A stretch of 64,000 nucleotides of DNA from CAWJHE01 sp963842455. Lineage in GTDB: Bacteria > Chloroflexota > Anaerolineae > Anaerolineales > UBA4823. Positions 37,717 through 48,639 of the stretch are shown here, in pieces; the first letter of the stretch is position 1, and every line of letters starts with the position of its first letter. The translations under genes were made by a program, and so were the position numbers. The stretch lies in assembly GCA_963842455.1 (NCBI GenBank), contig CAWJHE010000017.1, positions 620,001 through 684,000 on the forward strand, written 5' to 3'. The notes under the pieces were generated by a model. That model saw nothing but the letters and a program-made list of their open reading frames with translations. It was not told the DNA's origin and did no database searches.

Positions 37717-38704
37717 ATGCTAAACCTTGATAGCCAAGAAGTTCAATTTGCAATGACAGCCGTACGACAAGCAACCAGGCTGGTTAAAGAAATTCAGGCC
37801 GAGTTAGTTTCACCTGCCCTGACCAAGGATGACCGTTCGCCGGTAACCGTGGCAGACTTTGCCTCGCAAACCCTGGTGGGTTACTTACTCTCGCATACTT
37901 TCCCTTCCGATTTCATGATTGCAGAAGAAGATTCGAGCGCACTGTCGGCTTCCGAGAAAATGCTGGAACAAGTTACCAGCTTTATCCAGCGGCATATCAA
38001 CCAAACCACCCCCGAGCTTGTATGCAGGTGGATTGACTTTGGCAGAACCGACTCGGCCCACCGTTTTTGGACTCTTGATCCGATTGACGGCACCAAAGGC
38101 TTCCTGCGTGGCGACCAGTATGCGGTTGCCCTGGCTCTGATCGAAGACGGGCAGGTACAGATCGGCGTGCTGGGTTGCCCCAACCTGAGTGAAGGCTGGC
38201 GCCCAGATTTAGATGGCGAAGGCTCTCTGGTAGTCGCCGTCCGCGGTCAGGGCACCTGGACCATGCCAATCGAAAGTGAGGCTACACTCACCCGCCTGGC
38301 AGGTCTCATCCCAGAAACAAGGCTCTCAAGCCCGCCTGTTGCGGTCTTTCGAATCGGGTCATACCAACGTCGGTCAAATCGATTTCTTTGCTGATGCATT
38401 AGGGGTAGAAGCAGAACCAGTGCGCATGGACAGCCAGGCCAAATATGCTGTGTTAGCAGCCGGAAAAGGAGAAATCTTGTTGAGGCTGCTCTCTCCTTCG
38501 AAGCCAGATTATAAAGAAAAAATATGGGATCAGGCCGCCGGATCTCTAGTTTTAGAAGAGGCTGGTGGACAGATCACCGACCTGGATGGAAAGCCGCTCA
38601 ATTTCACCACCGGCCGCTCGTTGACTCAAAACCGAGGCATCCTGGCATCCAACCATATCCTCCATGACGCAGCCCTGCAGGCCTTGAAACAGATCGGCGC
38701 CTGA
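37717..38704 (+). CDS. 3'(2'),5'-bisphosphate nucleotidase-like phosphatase (HAL2/CysQ-like), frameshifted
   Basis: About 328 residues in two frames. Inositol-monophosphatase superfamily: FPSDFMIAEEDSS (metal-binding Glu), FWTLDPIDGTKGFLRGDQY (DPIDGT motif near residue 123), then, after the change near 38300-38325, SFESGHTNVGQIDFFADALG and KIWDQAAGSLVLEEAGGQIT with the last metal Asp. The 3'-phosphoadenosine-5'-phosphate phosphatase branch is suggested by similarity to plant SAL1/yeast HAL2 patterns; inositol monophosphatase is the alternative. PAP removal would matter with the sulfotransferase at 56-57 kb. GGAG precedes the ATG. Confidence 0.84.
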
Positions 38705-38722
38705 GCGTTCAGTTCTTGACCT

Positions 38723-40241
38723 ATGACGCGTGCTGACCGGATTGCCCTATTCATGAGCTTGCTAGCCGTCCTGGCAGGCTTCCTGGTTTCGGATCTCGTA
38801 TTCGAGCGGTTATCGCATATTGAAGATGAAATAGCCTATCTATGGCAGGCTCAGGTTATTGCCAGGAATCAGCTAAGCCTGCCCTCTCCGGAACAGCCCA
38901 AGAGCTTCCTGGTCCCCTTTGTCATCGACTATAACGGTCAACGTTTCGGTAAGTACCCATTAGGCTGGCCAGTGGTGCTGTCTTTCGGTGTAAGGCTGGG
39001 CATTCACTACCTGGTTAATCCAATCCTGGCAGGGCTTGGCTTGTGGCTCACCTACCGGTTGGGAAAACGAGTCCTAAGCGAGATGGTCGGCCTGATCGCA
39101 GCTGGCTTAACCCTCACTTCACCCTTTTTCCTAATGAACTCGGGCTCGCTCCTGTCCCATCCACTCGGATTGGTTTTGAGCGCCGGCTTTGCCCTAGCCT
39201 GGTTGGATGCCTTTGCCAAACCGATCACAACTCGCCGCTGGCTGGCGACGATAACAGCAGCTGGAGCCTTAGGTGTACTCGTCCTTACCCGCCCGCTGAC
39301 CGCCGCTGCTGTAGCCATACCCTTTGCCATGCATGGCTTGTACCTGCTATGGCGCGGCAATTCAGATATTCGCAAACGATTAGCCCTTTTTGTGCTCATT
39401 GTGCTGGCGCTTACCAGCCTGCATTTCGCCTGGCAATATGCTGTCACAGGCGATGCACTCATGAACCCTTATACCTTATGGTGGGAGTATGACAAAATTG
39501 GTTTTGGGCCCGGGCATGGACATTCCGAAGAAGGACATACCCTCGAAAAAGCGCGCATCAACACCCGCTTCAGCCTGCGTTCTGGCTGGCACGATCTTTT
39601 CGGTTGGGCAGGTTACTCATGGTTGTTTCTGCCACCAGGCATCCTGGCTATTCGAAAAAACAAACGCGCCTGGCTGCTCGCCAGCGTCGTTTTGAGCCTG
39701 GTGCTGGTCTATACACTTTACTGGATCGGCTCTGCTTTGTTTGGCCCCCGGTATTATTACGAAGGTCTCTACAGCCTGACCATTGTCAGCGCAGCAGGCA
39801 TCTGCCTGCTCGCAGGCTGGCCGCTATCAGATGGTGAGCCCTTTCCAAATTATCGCGATTGGCGACGCATTCGCGCTTTAGGCGTTACTGCCTTTCTTGC
39901 GCTGTTAGTTTCGGCCAATCTTCTATTTTATACCCCTGTGCGCTTAGGAGGGATGCATGCTCTCTATGGTATGAGCCGTGCCCATCACGAACCCTTCCTG
40001 ACCGCATCATGCGCAGGAGCTTGCCCCAGCACTGATGATCGTTCACACTTCGGGGAACTGGGCAGAATATGGCACGTTGCTCGAGTTACAGAATCCATTT
40101 CTAGATACCCCATTCATCTTCATTATCACCCGCTCACCTGTCATTGACCAGGAAGTCGCTAGCCATTTTCCGGATCGAAATGTGTTCCACTATTATCCGG
40201 ACGAACCCTATACTTTTTATAAAACACCTCGAGCCCCATAA
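38723..40241 (+). CDS. GT39-like integral membrane glycosyltransferase, frameshifted
   Basis: About 505 residues with roughly 10 membrane helices. The first extracytoplasmic loop holds HIEDEIAYLWQAQ, in the position of the acidic catalytic motif of GT-C enzymes (PMT/ArnT type). Helices such as LRALGVTAFLALLVSANLLF follow. The frame changes near 40005-40012; the second frame adds QELAPALMIVHTSGNWAEYG and a globular tail. GT-C enzymes move a sugar from a polyprenyl-phosphate carrier to a protein or lipid outside the membrane; donor and acceptor are unknown. It stands between a phosphatase gene and a histidine-kinase cluster. Confidence 0.74.
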
Positions 40242-40444
40242 AACCTCGGACAATGCAATCATCCATCCTGTTCCTGGATGGCAAGCATATTGCAACCTTA
40301 ATCTTTACTTTTTGCAGCCAAAACCTGCATTTCTTTACGTAGCTTTTATGGAATTTTTGGCAGTCATTCTTTATGCTTACAGGAAAAGGAATTCCGCTAA
40401 CTTTCGGGGTTCTGCAGCGTTTTTCAAGAACAGGAAAACGTTTA

Positions 40445-42363
40445 ATGAACCGCGAGAAATGCCTATCTTTGTCTTGGAAGAAAAGTGATGCCATGGTCAA
40501 TACTGCTTTAGAGCGTGTCCTCATAGTTGACGATAATTTCGCCCAGGCTGAAATGACAGCCCGCTTTCTTGAGCGAGCCGGTTTTTCTGATGTGGCTCAT
40601 GCAGCGACCATCCATGAGCTATGGCCCAGGCTGGAAACAGAGCAATTTGCAATCCTGCTGTTAGATTACCGTCTACCTGACGGCACAGGATTGGATGTGC
40701 TACGGGAGATGAAAAACAGGGACATCGCAAATCCGGTCATCATGATCACTGGTCAAGGCGATGAGCGTATTGCCGTTGAGGCTATCCAACAAGGTGCAGC
40801 CGATTATCTGCAAAAAAGTGGCGATTATTTGCTTACCCTGCCATCCTTGATCCATAAGACTATACAAAACCACCAGCTTCAGCAAACGATGCAAAACACT
40901 CTAGCACAGGTTCATTACCAGGCTTTACTGCTTGAAAATGTGCATGATGCAATTGTGGTTTGGGATTCATCAGGAAAAATCACCTATTGGAACCAGACAG
41001 CACAGATTTGTTTGGATACAATAGCCAGGAAAGGATCGGCCGCCAGGTCTCTGAAGTTTACCTGGATCACTTCACACCCAAAATCACAATGCCTGATGCT
41101 GATCAAGGTTCACCTGGCTCCTTACGTAAATACACCGGACCAAATGGAAAGATTGTATGGGTTCGTTCACGCTTATCTGCGCTTCACCAAGCGGATAACA
41201 AATCAGCGCGGATTGGTTACATGGATGTCTCACACGATATCTCCGACCAGGTCCAAGCCGAAGATGCTCTACGTAAAAGCGAAGCGCGTTACCGGGCAAT
41301 TGTGGAAGACTACCAAACAGAAATTATTTGCCGGTTTAAGCCCAATGGTCATCTAACCTATGTCAATGAAGTTTTTTGCCAGTATTTCGGATTTGAACGC
41401 AAGAAACTACTCGGGATGAATTTTCTATATTTCATACCGGAAAACGAACGCATCAAGCTCATCCACCACTGGACAAGTTTTAACGATAAAAAGACGATAG
41501 CCACCCTGGAACATAGAGTTTTTGTTCCCCAAAAAGGTTTGCGCTGGTTACAACGAACCGACCGGGCGATCATCCATACGAATGGAAAAATCTCTGAATT
41601 TCAGTCTGTTGGACGAGACATCACTGAGCAAAAGCGAATGCAGCAGCAAATCCAGGCAGCCCAGGCTCAGTTGGTTCAGGCTGCCAGGCTGGCGACCATC
41701 GGTGAAATTGCCTCAGGCGTTGCCCACCAGATCTATAACCCCCTCACCACGATCATTGCAGATGCCCAAATTTTACTGCGCAAATTGGGACCAAATTCTC
41801 CAGGTCGCGAATCTGCTGAAGCGATCGAGCAGGCTGGCTGGCGACTGCAGAATGTTGTCCAACGTTTGCTGGCTTTTTCTGAGCCAGCTGTAGATTCCTT
41901 CGAGACCGTATCCGTCAATGACACGATCGAACATGCCCTTTCGCTGATCAGCGAGCAAATCGCACACGCTGGTATCCAACTGGTACTGAAACTTGCCCAG
42001 GATCTGCCCGAAATTCGTGGAAACGCCCGAAAATTAGAAAATCTTTGGGTCAACTTGATCCTACTCGCTCGAGATGCCAGTGTAAATTACCAGGGACAAA
42101 AGATCATGATTGTCACCAAAATCATTCCTGGAAATGCTGTTCTGGTCGAAATCCATGATGAAGGCGAGAGTATTCCGGAGGATCAATTGGCCTCGATCTT
42201 CGAGCCTGATTTTTTGGGCGTAACGGGCGGGCGCGGTTCTGGTATGGAGTTAAGCATCTGCAGAGAGATTGTCCGCCAACACGGTGGGCAGATCACTGCA
42301 GATAGCGCACTCGAGCATGATACAATCTTCCGTGTTGTCTTTCCTGCGGAGGTCTCAGCATGA
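40445..42363 (+). CDS. Receiver-PAS-PAS-histidine kinase hybrid, frameshifted
   Basis: About 639 residues. Receiver domain first (RVLIVDDN, LLDYRLPDGTG with the phospho-Asp, Lys in DYLQKSGDY), then a PAS domain cut by a frame change at about 41005: restoring one G gives ITYWNQTAQDLFGYNSQERIG. A second PAS (KSEARYRAIVEDYQTEIICR), then HisKA with IASGVAHQIYNPLTTI (phospho-His) and HATPase_c. The G1 box is replaced by HDEGESIPEDQL, and the N box is weak (WVNLILLARDAS), so kinase activity may be reduced. The start is uncertain: ATG 40445 has AGGAAAA ahead; ATG 40493 is nearer the receiver. The following regulator overlaps its stop. Confidence 0.84.
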
Positions 42364-43121
42364 CATTCGCTCATATCCTGGTGATCGAGGATGATTACAT
42401 TGTAGCTCGTACCATCGAGCGATGTTTAATGCACCAAGATTTCCAGGTAACCCTGGTAAGCAGGGGCGATAAAGGCTTGCACGCTGCCCGACAAAACAGA
42501 CCAGACCTGATCATTTTGGATCTTATCATGCCCGATATGGATGGTTATGCCGTATGCAAAGCGATACGCTCAGATGCCTGGTTGGCTCAGGTGCCTGTTC
42601 TTCTCTTGACTGCAAAGGTAAAAACACAAGATAAAATTGCTGGATTTAAAGCCGGGGCTGATGATTATCTATGCAAACCCTTTAACCTGGATGAGCTAAT
42701 TTTACGCGTGCAGGCTATCTTAAAGCGCACCAAAAATCTGAATTTTGCTGATACCGAAACATCTTTCAATGATTTAGCTGCAGGATCAATGAATGAACTT
42801 CCTGCTTACTGCCTGGCGTTAGGAGATTTTATCCTGGACACGCACACATACGAACTCCACACACCGAATAAAGGCAAAATCCGCCTGACTCCTATGCAAT
42901 ATGACCTGCTTTATCACTTGATGACCCATCCGGGAGAGGCCTTTTCTCCTGCCAGGTTGCTTGACGAAGTTTGGGATTACCCATCTGGAAAAGGCAGCTC
43001 CGACCTGGTGCGGGTACATATCAAGACCCTGCGGGAGCGGATTGAAGAAAATCCATCTTCTCCCCGTTTTCTTTGCACAATCCCAGGCCAAGGCTATGTG
43101 ATTAGCCCAGTCAATCTCTAG
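42360..43121 (+). CDS. OmpR-family response regulator
   Basis: 253 residues. Receiver domain with HILVIEDDYIVARTIE, phospho-Asp in LIILDLIMPDMDGY, and Lys in ADDYLCKPFNLDE. After an unusually long linker (about 128-150), the winged-helix DNA-binding domain follows: IRLTPMQYDLLYHLMTHPGE, VRVHIKTLRERIEENPSSP, CTIPGQGYVISP. It overlaps the upstream hybrid kinase by 4 bases (ATGA), which marks them as partners; the next kinase is about 10 bp on. Target genes are unknown. Confidence 0.93.
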   Translation: MTFAHILVIEDDYIVARTIERCLMHQDFQVTLVSRGDKGLHAARQNRPDLIILDLIMPDMDGYAVCKAIRSDAWLAQVPVLLLTAKVKTQDKIAGFKAGADDYLCKPFNLDELILRVQAILKRTKNLNFADTETSFNDLAAGSMNELPAYCLALGDFILDTHTYELHTPNKGKIRLTPMQYDLLYHLMTHPGEAFSPARLLDEVWDYPSGKGSSDLVRVHIKTLRERIEENPSSPRFLCTIPGQGYVISPVNL

Positions 43122-43133
43122 GCCGTCATCCTG

Positions 43134-44271
43134 ATGAAAGATATCCCAAAATTCCCCCCAGGTTCTCAGCCGCCGTCAAAATTTCATCAAAGAGTCCTTA
43201 AGATCTCAAAATACCCTACAGGCTTTGTTTGACAATTTACCTGTTGCCCTTTACCTGGTAAATCCTCAATATGAGCTCATCGCAATAAATAAAACAAGGT
43301 CCGAGGCTCTCAACCAACCTGCTCAGACCGTCATTCAACAACCTTGTTATCAGGCTCTATTCAACCAATCTGCACCCTGCCCCTCCTGTCGATTGTCCGA
43401 AACCCTTTCTACTGGTAAAAGCACAAGAAGATACGAACATCGAAAATTGCTAACTGGAGAATACACCGATTGGGAAATCAGCACTTTTCCGGTTTTTGGA
43501 GAAGACAATCAAATTGTCCAAATAATCCTTTTAGAGCAAGATATCACTGAAAAGCGCCATCTCGAGAATATTTTGACCCAATCCGAGAAATTAGCTATCA
43601 TCGGGCAGCTCACTGCAGGTATGGCCCATGAACTAAACAATCCATTGACCGCAATCCTTGCCAATGCACAAATCATCCAGCGAGGTTTACAGGTGGGGAG
43701 TGATCTGCAAGAATCGGTCGACTTAATCATTCGTGCAGGCGAGAGAGCAGCACAAGTTGTTCAAAATCTCTTGGATTTTGCCAGAAAAGAAGATTTCTAT
43801 CTTACCCCAACGAATGTTCACAGCACTTTGGAACGATCGATCGAGCTGATTCAGCATGAGTTAGTTAGCCACCAGGTGAATTTTGAATTTTTACCAGCGC
43901 CAGACCTGCCCATTATCCTGGCAAGCGAGGACCATTTACAAAGCGTATGGATCAATTTAATCATGAATGCCATCAACTCGATGAACAAGAACCCAGCCCA
44001 AATATGTTTAACCACATGCAAACTCGAAGAAACGATTCAAATCAGCATTTCAGATAATGGTAAAGGTATACTACCTGAAAAGTTAAGTAATATTTTCGAA
44101 CCGTTCTACACAACCAAAATTGTCGGTAAAGGCACAGGCCTGGGCTTGTCAATTAGCCACCGAATTGTCAAGCAACACGGCGGCTCAATTCAGGTTAAGA
44201 GTCAGCCAGGCATAGGTAGTGAGTTTACAGTTGTCTTGCCAATCATTTCGACAGGTTTTCCTTATGAGTAA
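43134..44271 (+). CDS. PAS-domain histidine kinase, frameshifted near the 5' end
   Basis: About 378 residues. From ATG 43134 (MKDIPKFPP) a run of six C (43154-43159) shifts into the main frame (QVLSRRQNFIKESLRSQNTL), which then reads a PAS domain (LFDNLPVALYLVNPQYELIA), an odd Cys-rich stretch (PCYQALFNQSAPCPSCRL), HisKA with GMAHELNNPLTAI and HATPase_c (INLIMNAINSM; ISDNGKGI; GKGTGLGLSI). It is soluble. The Cys-rich segment is typical of the PAS sensors whose cofactor or redox state tunes the kinase. It is tightly linked to the regulator upstream, and its 3' end overlaps the acyl-CoA ligase gene by 8 bases. Confidence 0.84.
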
Positions 44272-46396
44272 AAAAATATACCAGCCAGAAATAAATTCCC
44301 TTAGCCCCTTTTTTTCTCCCGAAGGCGTGGCGGTGATTGGCGCATCACATGATTACACCAAACTAGGATATGGGCTGGCCCGCAACCTGGTGCAGAGCAA
44401 CTACCAGGGTGCTGTCCATTTCGTCAACCCCAAGGGTGGCAACCTGTTAAATAGACCCATGTACTCCCAGATACAGTTAGTACCTGATCCAGTTGATCTG
44501 GCGATTTTGCTTATCCCGGCTGCCGCCGTACCGCAGGCGCTGGTTGAATGCGGTCAAAGAGGCATCAAGGCAGCCATCATCGGCTCAGGAGGTTTTCGAG
44601 AAACCGGTGTTGAGGGAGCTGCTTTAGAAAAAAAGTGCCTGGAAATTGCACAAAGCTATGGCATGCGTTTGATCGGTCCTAATTGCATCGGCCTGTTAGA
44701 CACACACTTACCTATGGATGCCACCTTTCTTCCCCCTCCTGGACCTCCTCCCGGCGATGTAGCCTTCATCTCGCATTCTGGAGCAATCTGCGCCGCGGTG
44801 ATCGATTGGGCGCGCGGTCAGGGTTTTGGTCTCTCACGCCTGGTAAGCCTGGGCAACCAAACAGATGTGAATGAAACCGATGTGCTTGCGCCGGTTTCAG
44901 AGGATCCATTTACCCGGGTGTTAACTCTCTACCTGGAAGGAGTCAGTGATGGCAGAAGGTTTGTCAAGGAAGCAAGCTCAATCACTGTCCATAAACCCAT
45001 CATCGCATTGAAAGTAGGGCGATTTGCCAGCGGACAACGCGCCGTAGCTTCACATACGGGTGCAATGGCCGGGCACGAAAACGCCTTTAACGCCGCCTTC
45101 CGTCGGGCCGGAGTGATCCGGGCAGAAACCAGTGAAGAAATGTTCGACTGGGCGCGTGCACTGGCCTGGTGCCCACCGCCAAAAGGCCGCGGCGTTGCGA
45201 TCTTGACCAATGCTGGTGGACCTGGAGTAACCGCAGCAGATGCTCTGGAAACCAACGGCATGACTCTATCCACATTAGCAGAAAGCACGATAAACGGCCT
45301 GGCAGAGGTTTTGCCGCCCGCAGCCAGTTTGGTTAACCCTGTCGACATGTTGGCGTCTGCATCTCCAGAGCAATATGCCCAATGCCTTAGAATCCTGTTA
45401 TCTGATCCAGACGTCCATAGTGCATTGGTAATTCTCCCACCCCCTCCAATGTTTACAGCTGGAGCCGTTGCCAAAGCGATTATCCCCATTATTCACCATG
45501 CTGAAAAACCGGTTGTGATTGCATTAATGGGAGAGCGTTTAATTCAAGAGGCTGTAGAACATTTTCGAGCCGCCCGCGTGCCAGAATATCGATTCCCAGA
45601 ACGAGCAGCCTCAGCCCTGGCAGTTTTAGCACAGCGTGCAAAACACCTTCAACGGGTCACCAGGAAAATGACCATCTCTACAGGAATAGAACAAGAAAAG
45701 GCGCAAAAGATACTCGCCCAACAAGTGACACAAATCTCCGCAGCAGAACATGGATTTTTACCTCCCGATATCGTGCGTAAATTACTGGAGATTTACGGTA
45801 TCTCCATGCCGCCAGAAGGACTGGCTCAAACCTCACAAGAGGCTGTTGCTCTGGCAAGGCAGATTGGCTTTCCGGTTGCACTGAAAATTATTTCACCGGA
45901 CATTCCTCACAAGACGGATATTGGCGGTGTCTTGCTAGGTATCCAGGACGAAGCTAGCGTACATGCCGGTTTTGAACAGATCATGGCTAATGCAAAACGC
46001 GCTCAACCAGAAGCCAGCATTGTCGGCATCAGCATTCAGCGGATGATTCCACAAGGTCAGGAAGTCATTGTCGGCGCAGTTCAAGATGCTCAATTTGGCC
46101 CCCTTGTGATGTTTGGTTCTGGTGGAATTGAAGTCGAGGGATTGAAAGATGTCGCTTTCGCCCTAGCGCCTATTACAGAAGAAGAGGTGGGTTATTTACT
46201 GGATAGCACCTGGGGTGGGCGCAAGCTAAATGGATATCGCAACATACCTCCGGCAGACCAGGCTTCGGTCAAAGAAACCATCTACAGGTTGGCCCAATTA
46301 GCCGCGGATCTACCTCAAATTCAAGAGATAGAGATCAACCCCCTTCGAGTGCTTGAAGGCGGAGCTTATGCATTAGATGTACGCGCCCGGCTATAA
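44264..46396 (+). CDS. ADP-forming acyl-CoA synthetase, fused alpha-beta
   Basis: 710 residues from ATG 44264, overlapping the kinase stop by 8 bases. CoA-binding Rossmann domain (SPEGVAVIGASHDYTKLGY), ligase CoA domains with GSGGFRETGVEG and the catalytic His near FISHSGAICAAVIDW or SHTGAMAGHENAF, then an ATP-grasp half (about 500-705; FPVALKIISPDIPHKTDIGG, QRMIPQGQEVIVG, EINPLRVLEGG). Enzymes of this type make ATP from acetyl- or acyl-CoA, releasing the acid, or run in reverse. Regulation by the three linked two-component genes is inferred from the overlap. Confidence 0.92.
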   Translation: MSKKIYQPEINSLSPFFSPEGVAVIGASHDYTKLGYGLARNLVQSNYQGAVHFVNPKGGNLLNRPMYSQIQLVPDPVDLAILLIPAAAVPQALVECGQRGIKAAIIGSGGFRETGVEGAALEKKCLEIAQSYGMRLIGPNCIGLLDTHLPMDATFLPPPGPPPGDVAFISHSGAICAAVIDWARGQGFGLSRLVSLGNQTDVNETDVLAPVSEDPFTRVLTLYLEGVSDGRRFVKEASSITVHKPIIALKVGRFASGQRAVASHTGAMAGHENAFNAAFRRAGVIRAETSEEMFDWARALAWCPPPKGRGVAILTNAGGPGVTAADALETNGMTLSTLAESTINGLAEVLPPAASLVNPVDMLASASPEQYAQCLRILLSDPDVHSALVILPPPPMFTAGAVAKAIIPIIHHAEKPVVIALMGERLIQEAVEHFRAARVPEYRFPERAASALAVLAQRAKHLQRVTRKMTISTGIEQEKAQKILAQQVTQISAAEHGFLPPDIVRKLLEIYGISMPPEGLAQTSQEAVALARQIGFPVALKIISPDIPHKTDIGGVLLGIQDEASVHAGFEQIMANAKRAQPEASIVGISIQRMIPQGQEVIVGAVQDAQFGPLVMFGSGGIEVEGLKDVAFALAPITEEEVGYLLDSTWGGRKLNGYRNIPPADQASVKETIYRLAQLAADLPQIQEIEINPLRVLEGGAYALDVRARL

Positions 46397-46407
46397 AAAG
46401 TTATCCG

Positions 46408-47535
46408 TTACAACTCCCTAAAAACCCCCCTGACCAAATCAGTTAATTGGGAGATTCCTTTGATTACAGGTTTGGTTTGAATATACTCGCTGGTTGTGTG
46501 AGCTCCCCCGCCATGTGTAATCCCAATACAGATTGCAGGATATCCAAGGGAGAGGGGGATATTGGCATCTGTTGAGCCTATAATCAAGTTGGGTTGGTAA
46601 CCTTGAGACCTCAATGCGTTTTGAGCCAGCTTAATCAATGGATGTGAAACCGGCAAGCTCCCAGCCGGACGTCTGCCAATCGTCTCAAGCTCTATTTTAA
46701 CTCCAGGCTTATTCGCCGCTATGACCAGTTCTTGTACCTGCCTGGTCAGTTCCTGCAAGGCTTGAAAATCTTCCGATCGTAAATCTAACTCCAGGCTGGC
46801 TTCACTGGCAATCGTATTGATGCTTGTGCCGCCAGAGATAACACCAACATTAAAGGTCGTTCTTGGAGAAGATGGGACAGCCATGTTAGAAAGCTGGGTA
46901 ACCAACTGGGCGAGTTCGTGGATGGCAGACGGTTTTCCATAATCCACCCAAGAATGCCCGCCAGCCGTCTTAGCAGTGATTTTGTAACGATGAACACCGA
47001 GCGCACGATGGTAAATTTGCCCCAGTGACATTCCCTCCAATACCAGATAAGCTTTAACCTGATCTTTGAACTGATCCACAATCGCCCGCATCCCCAACAA
47101 ATCTCCCAAACCTTCTTCACCCACATTGGCAACCAACCAGATATCCCCGGGCAAATCCGAATAGGCCTGTGGAGATCCCTTACCAGAATCGGGTAAAAAC
47201 TCCCACAACAAACCAAACAAAGCTGCCACGCCTAAAGAGTTATCGCCAATCCCTGGAGCATAAATCCTGTCAGCATCTTTTGTCAAAGTCAAATCTGTAG
47301 AACCTGGAAAGACAGTATCCAGGTGAGCCGAAACAACCAGGGGCAAACCATCTCCCCTGCCAGGAATTTTTGCCAGAACATTTCCAACCTTATCCAAATA
47401 TACTTGTTGGAGTCCAGCTTGTTTGAAGCTTTCTAAAACAGAAATCGCCCTGTTTTCTTCGGAAAATGTAGGGGACGAAATTTGCTGAATTTCACACGCC
47501 TTTTCCAGGATGCGCTCGATTAATACCAAATTCAT
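46408..47535 (-). CDS. M20-family metallopeptidase
   Basis: 375 residues; ATG 47535 is preferred to GTG 47544 because AAGG is then well spaced. Zinc-site residues: His and Asp in VVSAHLDTVFPG, Asp in GIGDNSLGVAAL, Glu-Glu in VANVGEEGLGDL. The catalytic domain is interrupted by a lid/dimerisation domain (about 165-280), which contains GGHSWVDYGKPSAIHELAQL. The likely activity is tri- or dipeptide aminopeptidase or acyl-amino-acid deacylase. Its neighbour upstream is a PfkB kinase 15 bp away on the same strand. Confidence 0.9.
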   Translation of the reverse strand: MNLVLIERILEKACEIQQISSPTFSEENRAISVLESFKQAGLQQVYLDKVGNVLAKIPGRGDGLPLVVSAHLDTVFPGSTDLTLTKDADRIYAPGIGDNSLGVAALFGLLWEFLPDSGKGSPQAYSDLPGDIWLVANVGEEGLGDLLGMRAIVDQFKDQVKAYLVLEGMSLGQIYHRALGVHRYKITAKTAGGHSWVDYGKPSAIHELAQLVTQLSNMAVPSSPRTTFNVGVISGGTSINTIASEASLELDLRSEDFQALQELTRQVQELVIAANKPGVKIELETIGRRPAGSLPVSHPLIKLAQNALRSQGYQPNLIIGSTDANIPLSLGYPAICIGITHGGGAHTTSEYIQTKPVIKGISQLTDLVRGVFREL

Positions 47536-47549
47536 ATCGATCACCTTCT

Positions 47550-48569
47550 CTACAATTTTCGGACCGATTGCCGCAATGCCTCAAGCCGGGCATTCGCCAG
47601 GGCCGGATGAGCATCTAAAGCATAGGCAGGAGAATTCCCTTCAACCACCAAAGAAGCAGAAATATTTCCATACAACACCGCTTCCAAAGGGTCATAAGAA
47701 CGGCGGTATCCAGCCAGAAAACCACCGCAAAAGGCATCACCTGCACCAACTGGATTTTTTAGATGCGCCGGGTAAGGGGGTATCTCCCATCGAGAGCGGG
47801 TGCTGGCAACATACAGATATTGTCCACGCTCGCCTCGCTTGAAGACAATCATCTCACAACCATAGGCTGACAAGGCCTCAGCCATTTCCCACAAATCAGT
47901 GCTACGACCATGAAACAGAGCTCTCACTTCTTCTTCGGATGGCAGGAAAGCTGTCAGACCTGTTAATAATGCTGGCACATCATCCCAAAAAGCTGGGGTC
48001 ATGTATCCGGGAGATGGGTCAAGCGTAATGGTCGTGAATTCATTCTGACGTAAAACAGCTGGCAAAAGACTATGCGTTAAGTAATCCACAGGGCAAAAAT
48101 GCGCTGCATTGGCATCCAAAAACTCCAATGGAATATCTCCCTGGCGTAAGGATATATTTTGCATGCGCGTCCGGCTACTGATTTGGGTATTCGAATAACG
48201 ATATCCCAGTAAGGACTTCGGGAAAGAAAGTCCATGACGAGCAAAATGAGATAGCGGATCATCATGCATTCGGATTGACCGGTCAACAAACGAGGTAAAG
48301 AAGCGTAAGTCTACAGGTTCGGGTAAAGCGCGTATTCCACCAACATTTAGACCCCAGTTCTCAAACAGGTCCAGCCATTCACGCGGGTAGTCATCACCTA
48401 CCCTGGCAATAATCGCCGGAGGCGGATCGGGCTCCCATACTTTCAATCCAACAGACGCATAGAGTACATTTCCCCCAGGCACATCAATTAATGCTTCACC
48501 ATCAGGTAAAATAATGTAATCACGCGTTAATTGTCCAGTTACTAAAAAGCGTGGCAATGTAGTGGTCAT
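47550..48569 (-). CDS. PfkB-family carbohydrate kinase
   Basis: 339 residues, ribokinase fold. The N-terminal GG-type motif is VPGGNVLYASVGLKVW, and the C-terminal signature NPVGAGDAFCGGFLAGY holds the catalytic Asp (about 270). The middle part is longer than in fructokinase. The family phosphorylates sugars, nucleosides or other small alcohols using ATP; substrate not predictable. The conserved ATP-binding region and short lid are present. Starts shortly before a pterin dehydratase gene on the same strand. Confidence 0.88.
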   Translation of the reverse strand: MTTTLPRFLVTGQLTRDYIILPDGEALIDVPGGNVLYASVGLKVWEPDPPPAIIARVGDDYPREWLDLFENWGLNVGGIRALPEPVDLRFFTSFVDRSIRMHDDPLSHFARHGLSFPKSLLGYRYSNTQISSRTRMQNISLRQGDIPLEFLDANAAHFCPVDYLTHSLLPAVLRQNEFTTITLDPSPGYMTPAFWDDVPALLTGLTAFLPSEEEVRALFHGRSTDLWEMAEALSAYGCEMIVFKRGERGQYLYVASTRSRWEIPPYPAHLKNPVGAGDAFCGGFLAGYRRSYDPLEAVLYGNISASLVVEGNSPAYALDAHPALANARLEALRQSVRKL

Positions 48570-48639
48570 TAATAAAAATTATACGGTATTTTCTGATGCC
48601 GAGTCAATCCAACGCGCAACACCAGATTAATGATCTTGA

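Noticed and set aside
42360..43121. OmpR regulator as the ComA counterpart of the pheromone-like kinase
   Set aside because: It overlaps its own kinase 9 kb away on the other strand, and ComA is a LuxR-type regulator; no evidence connects the two.
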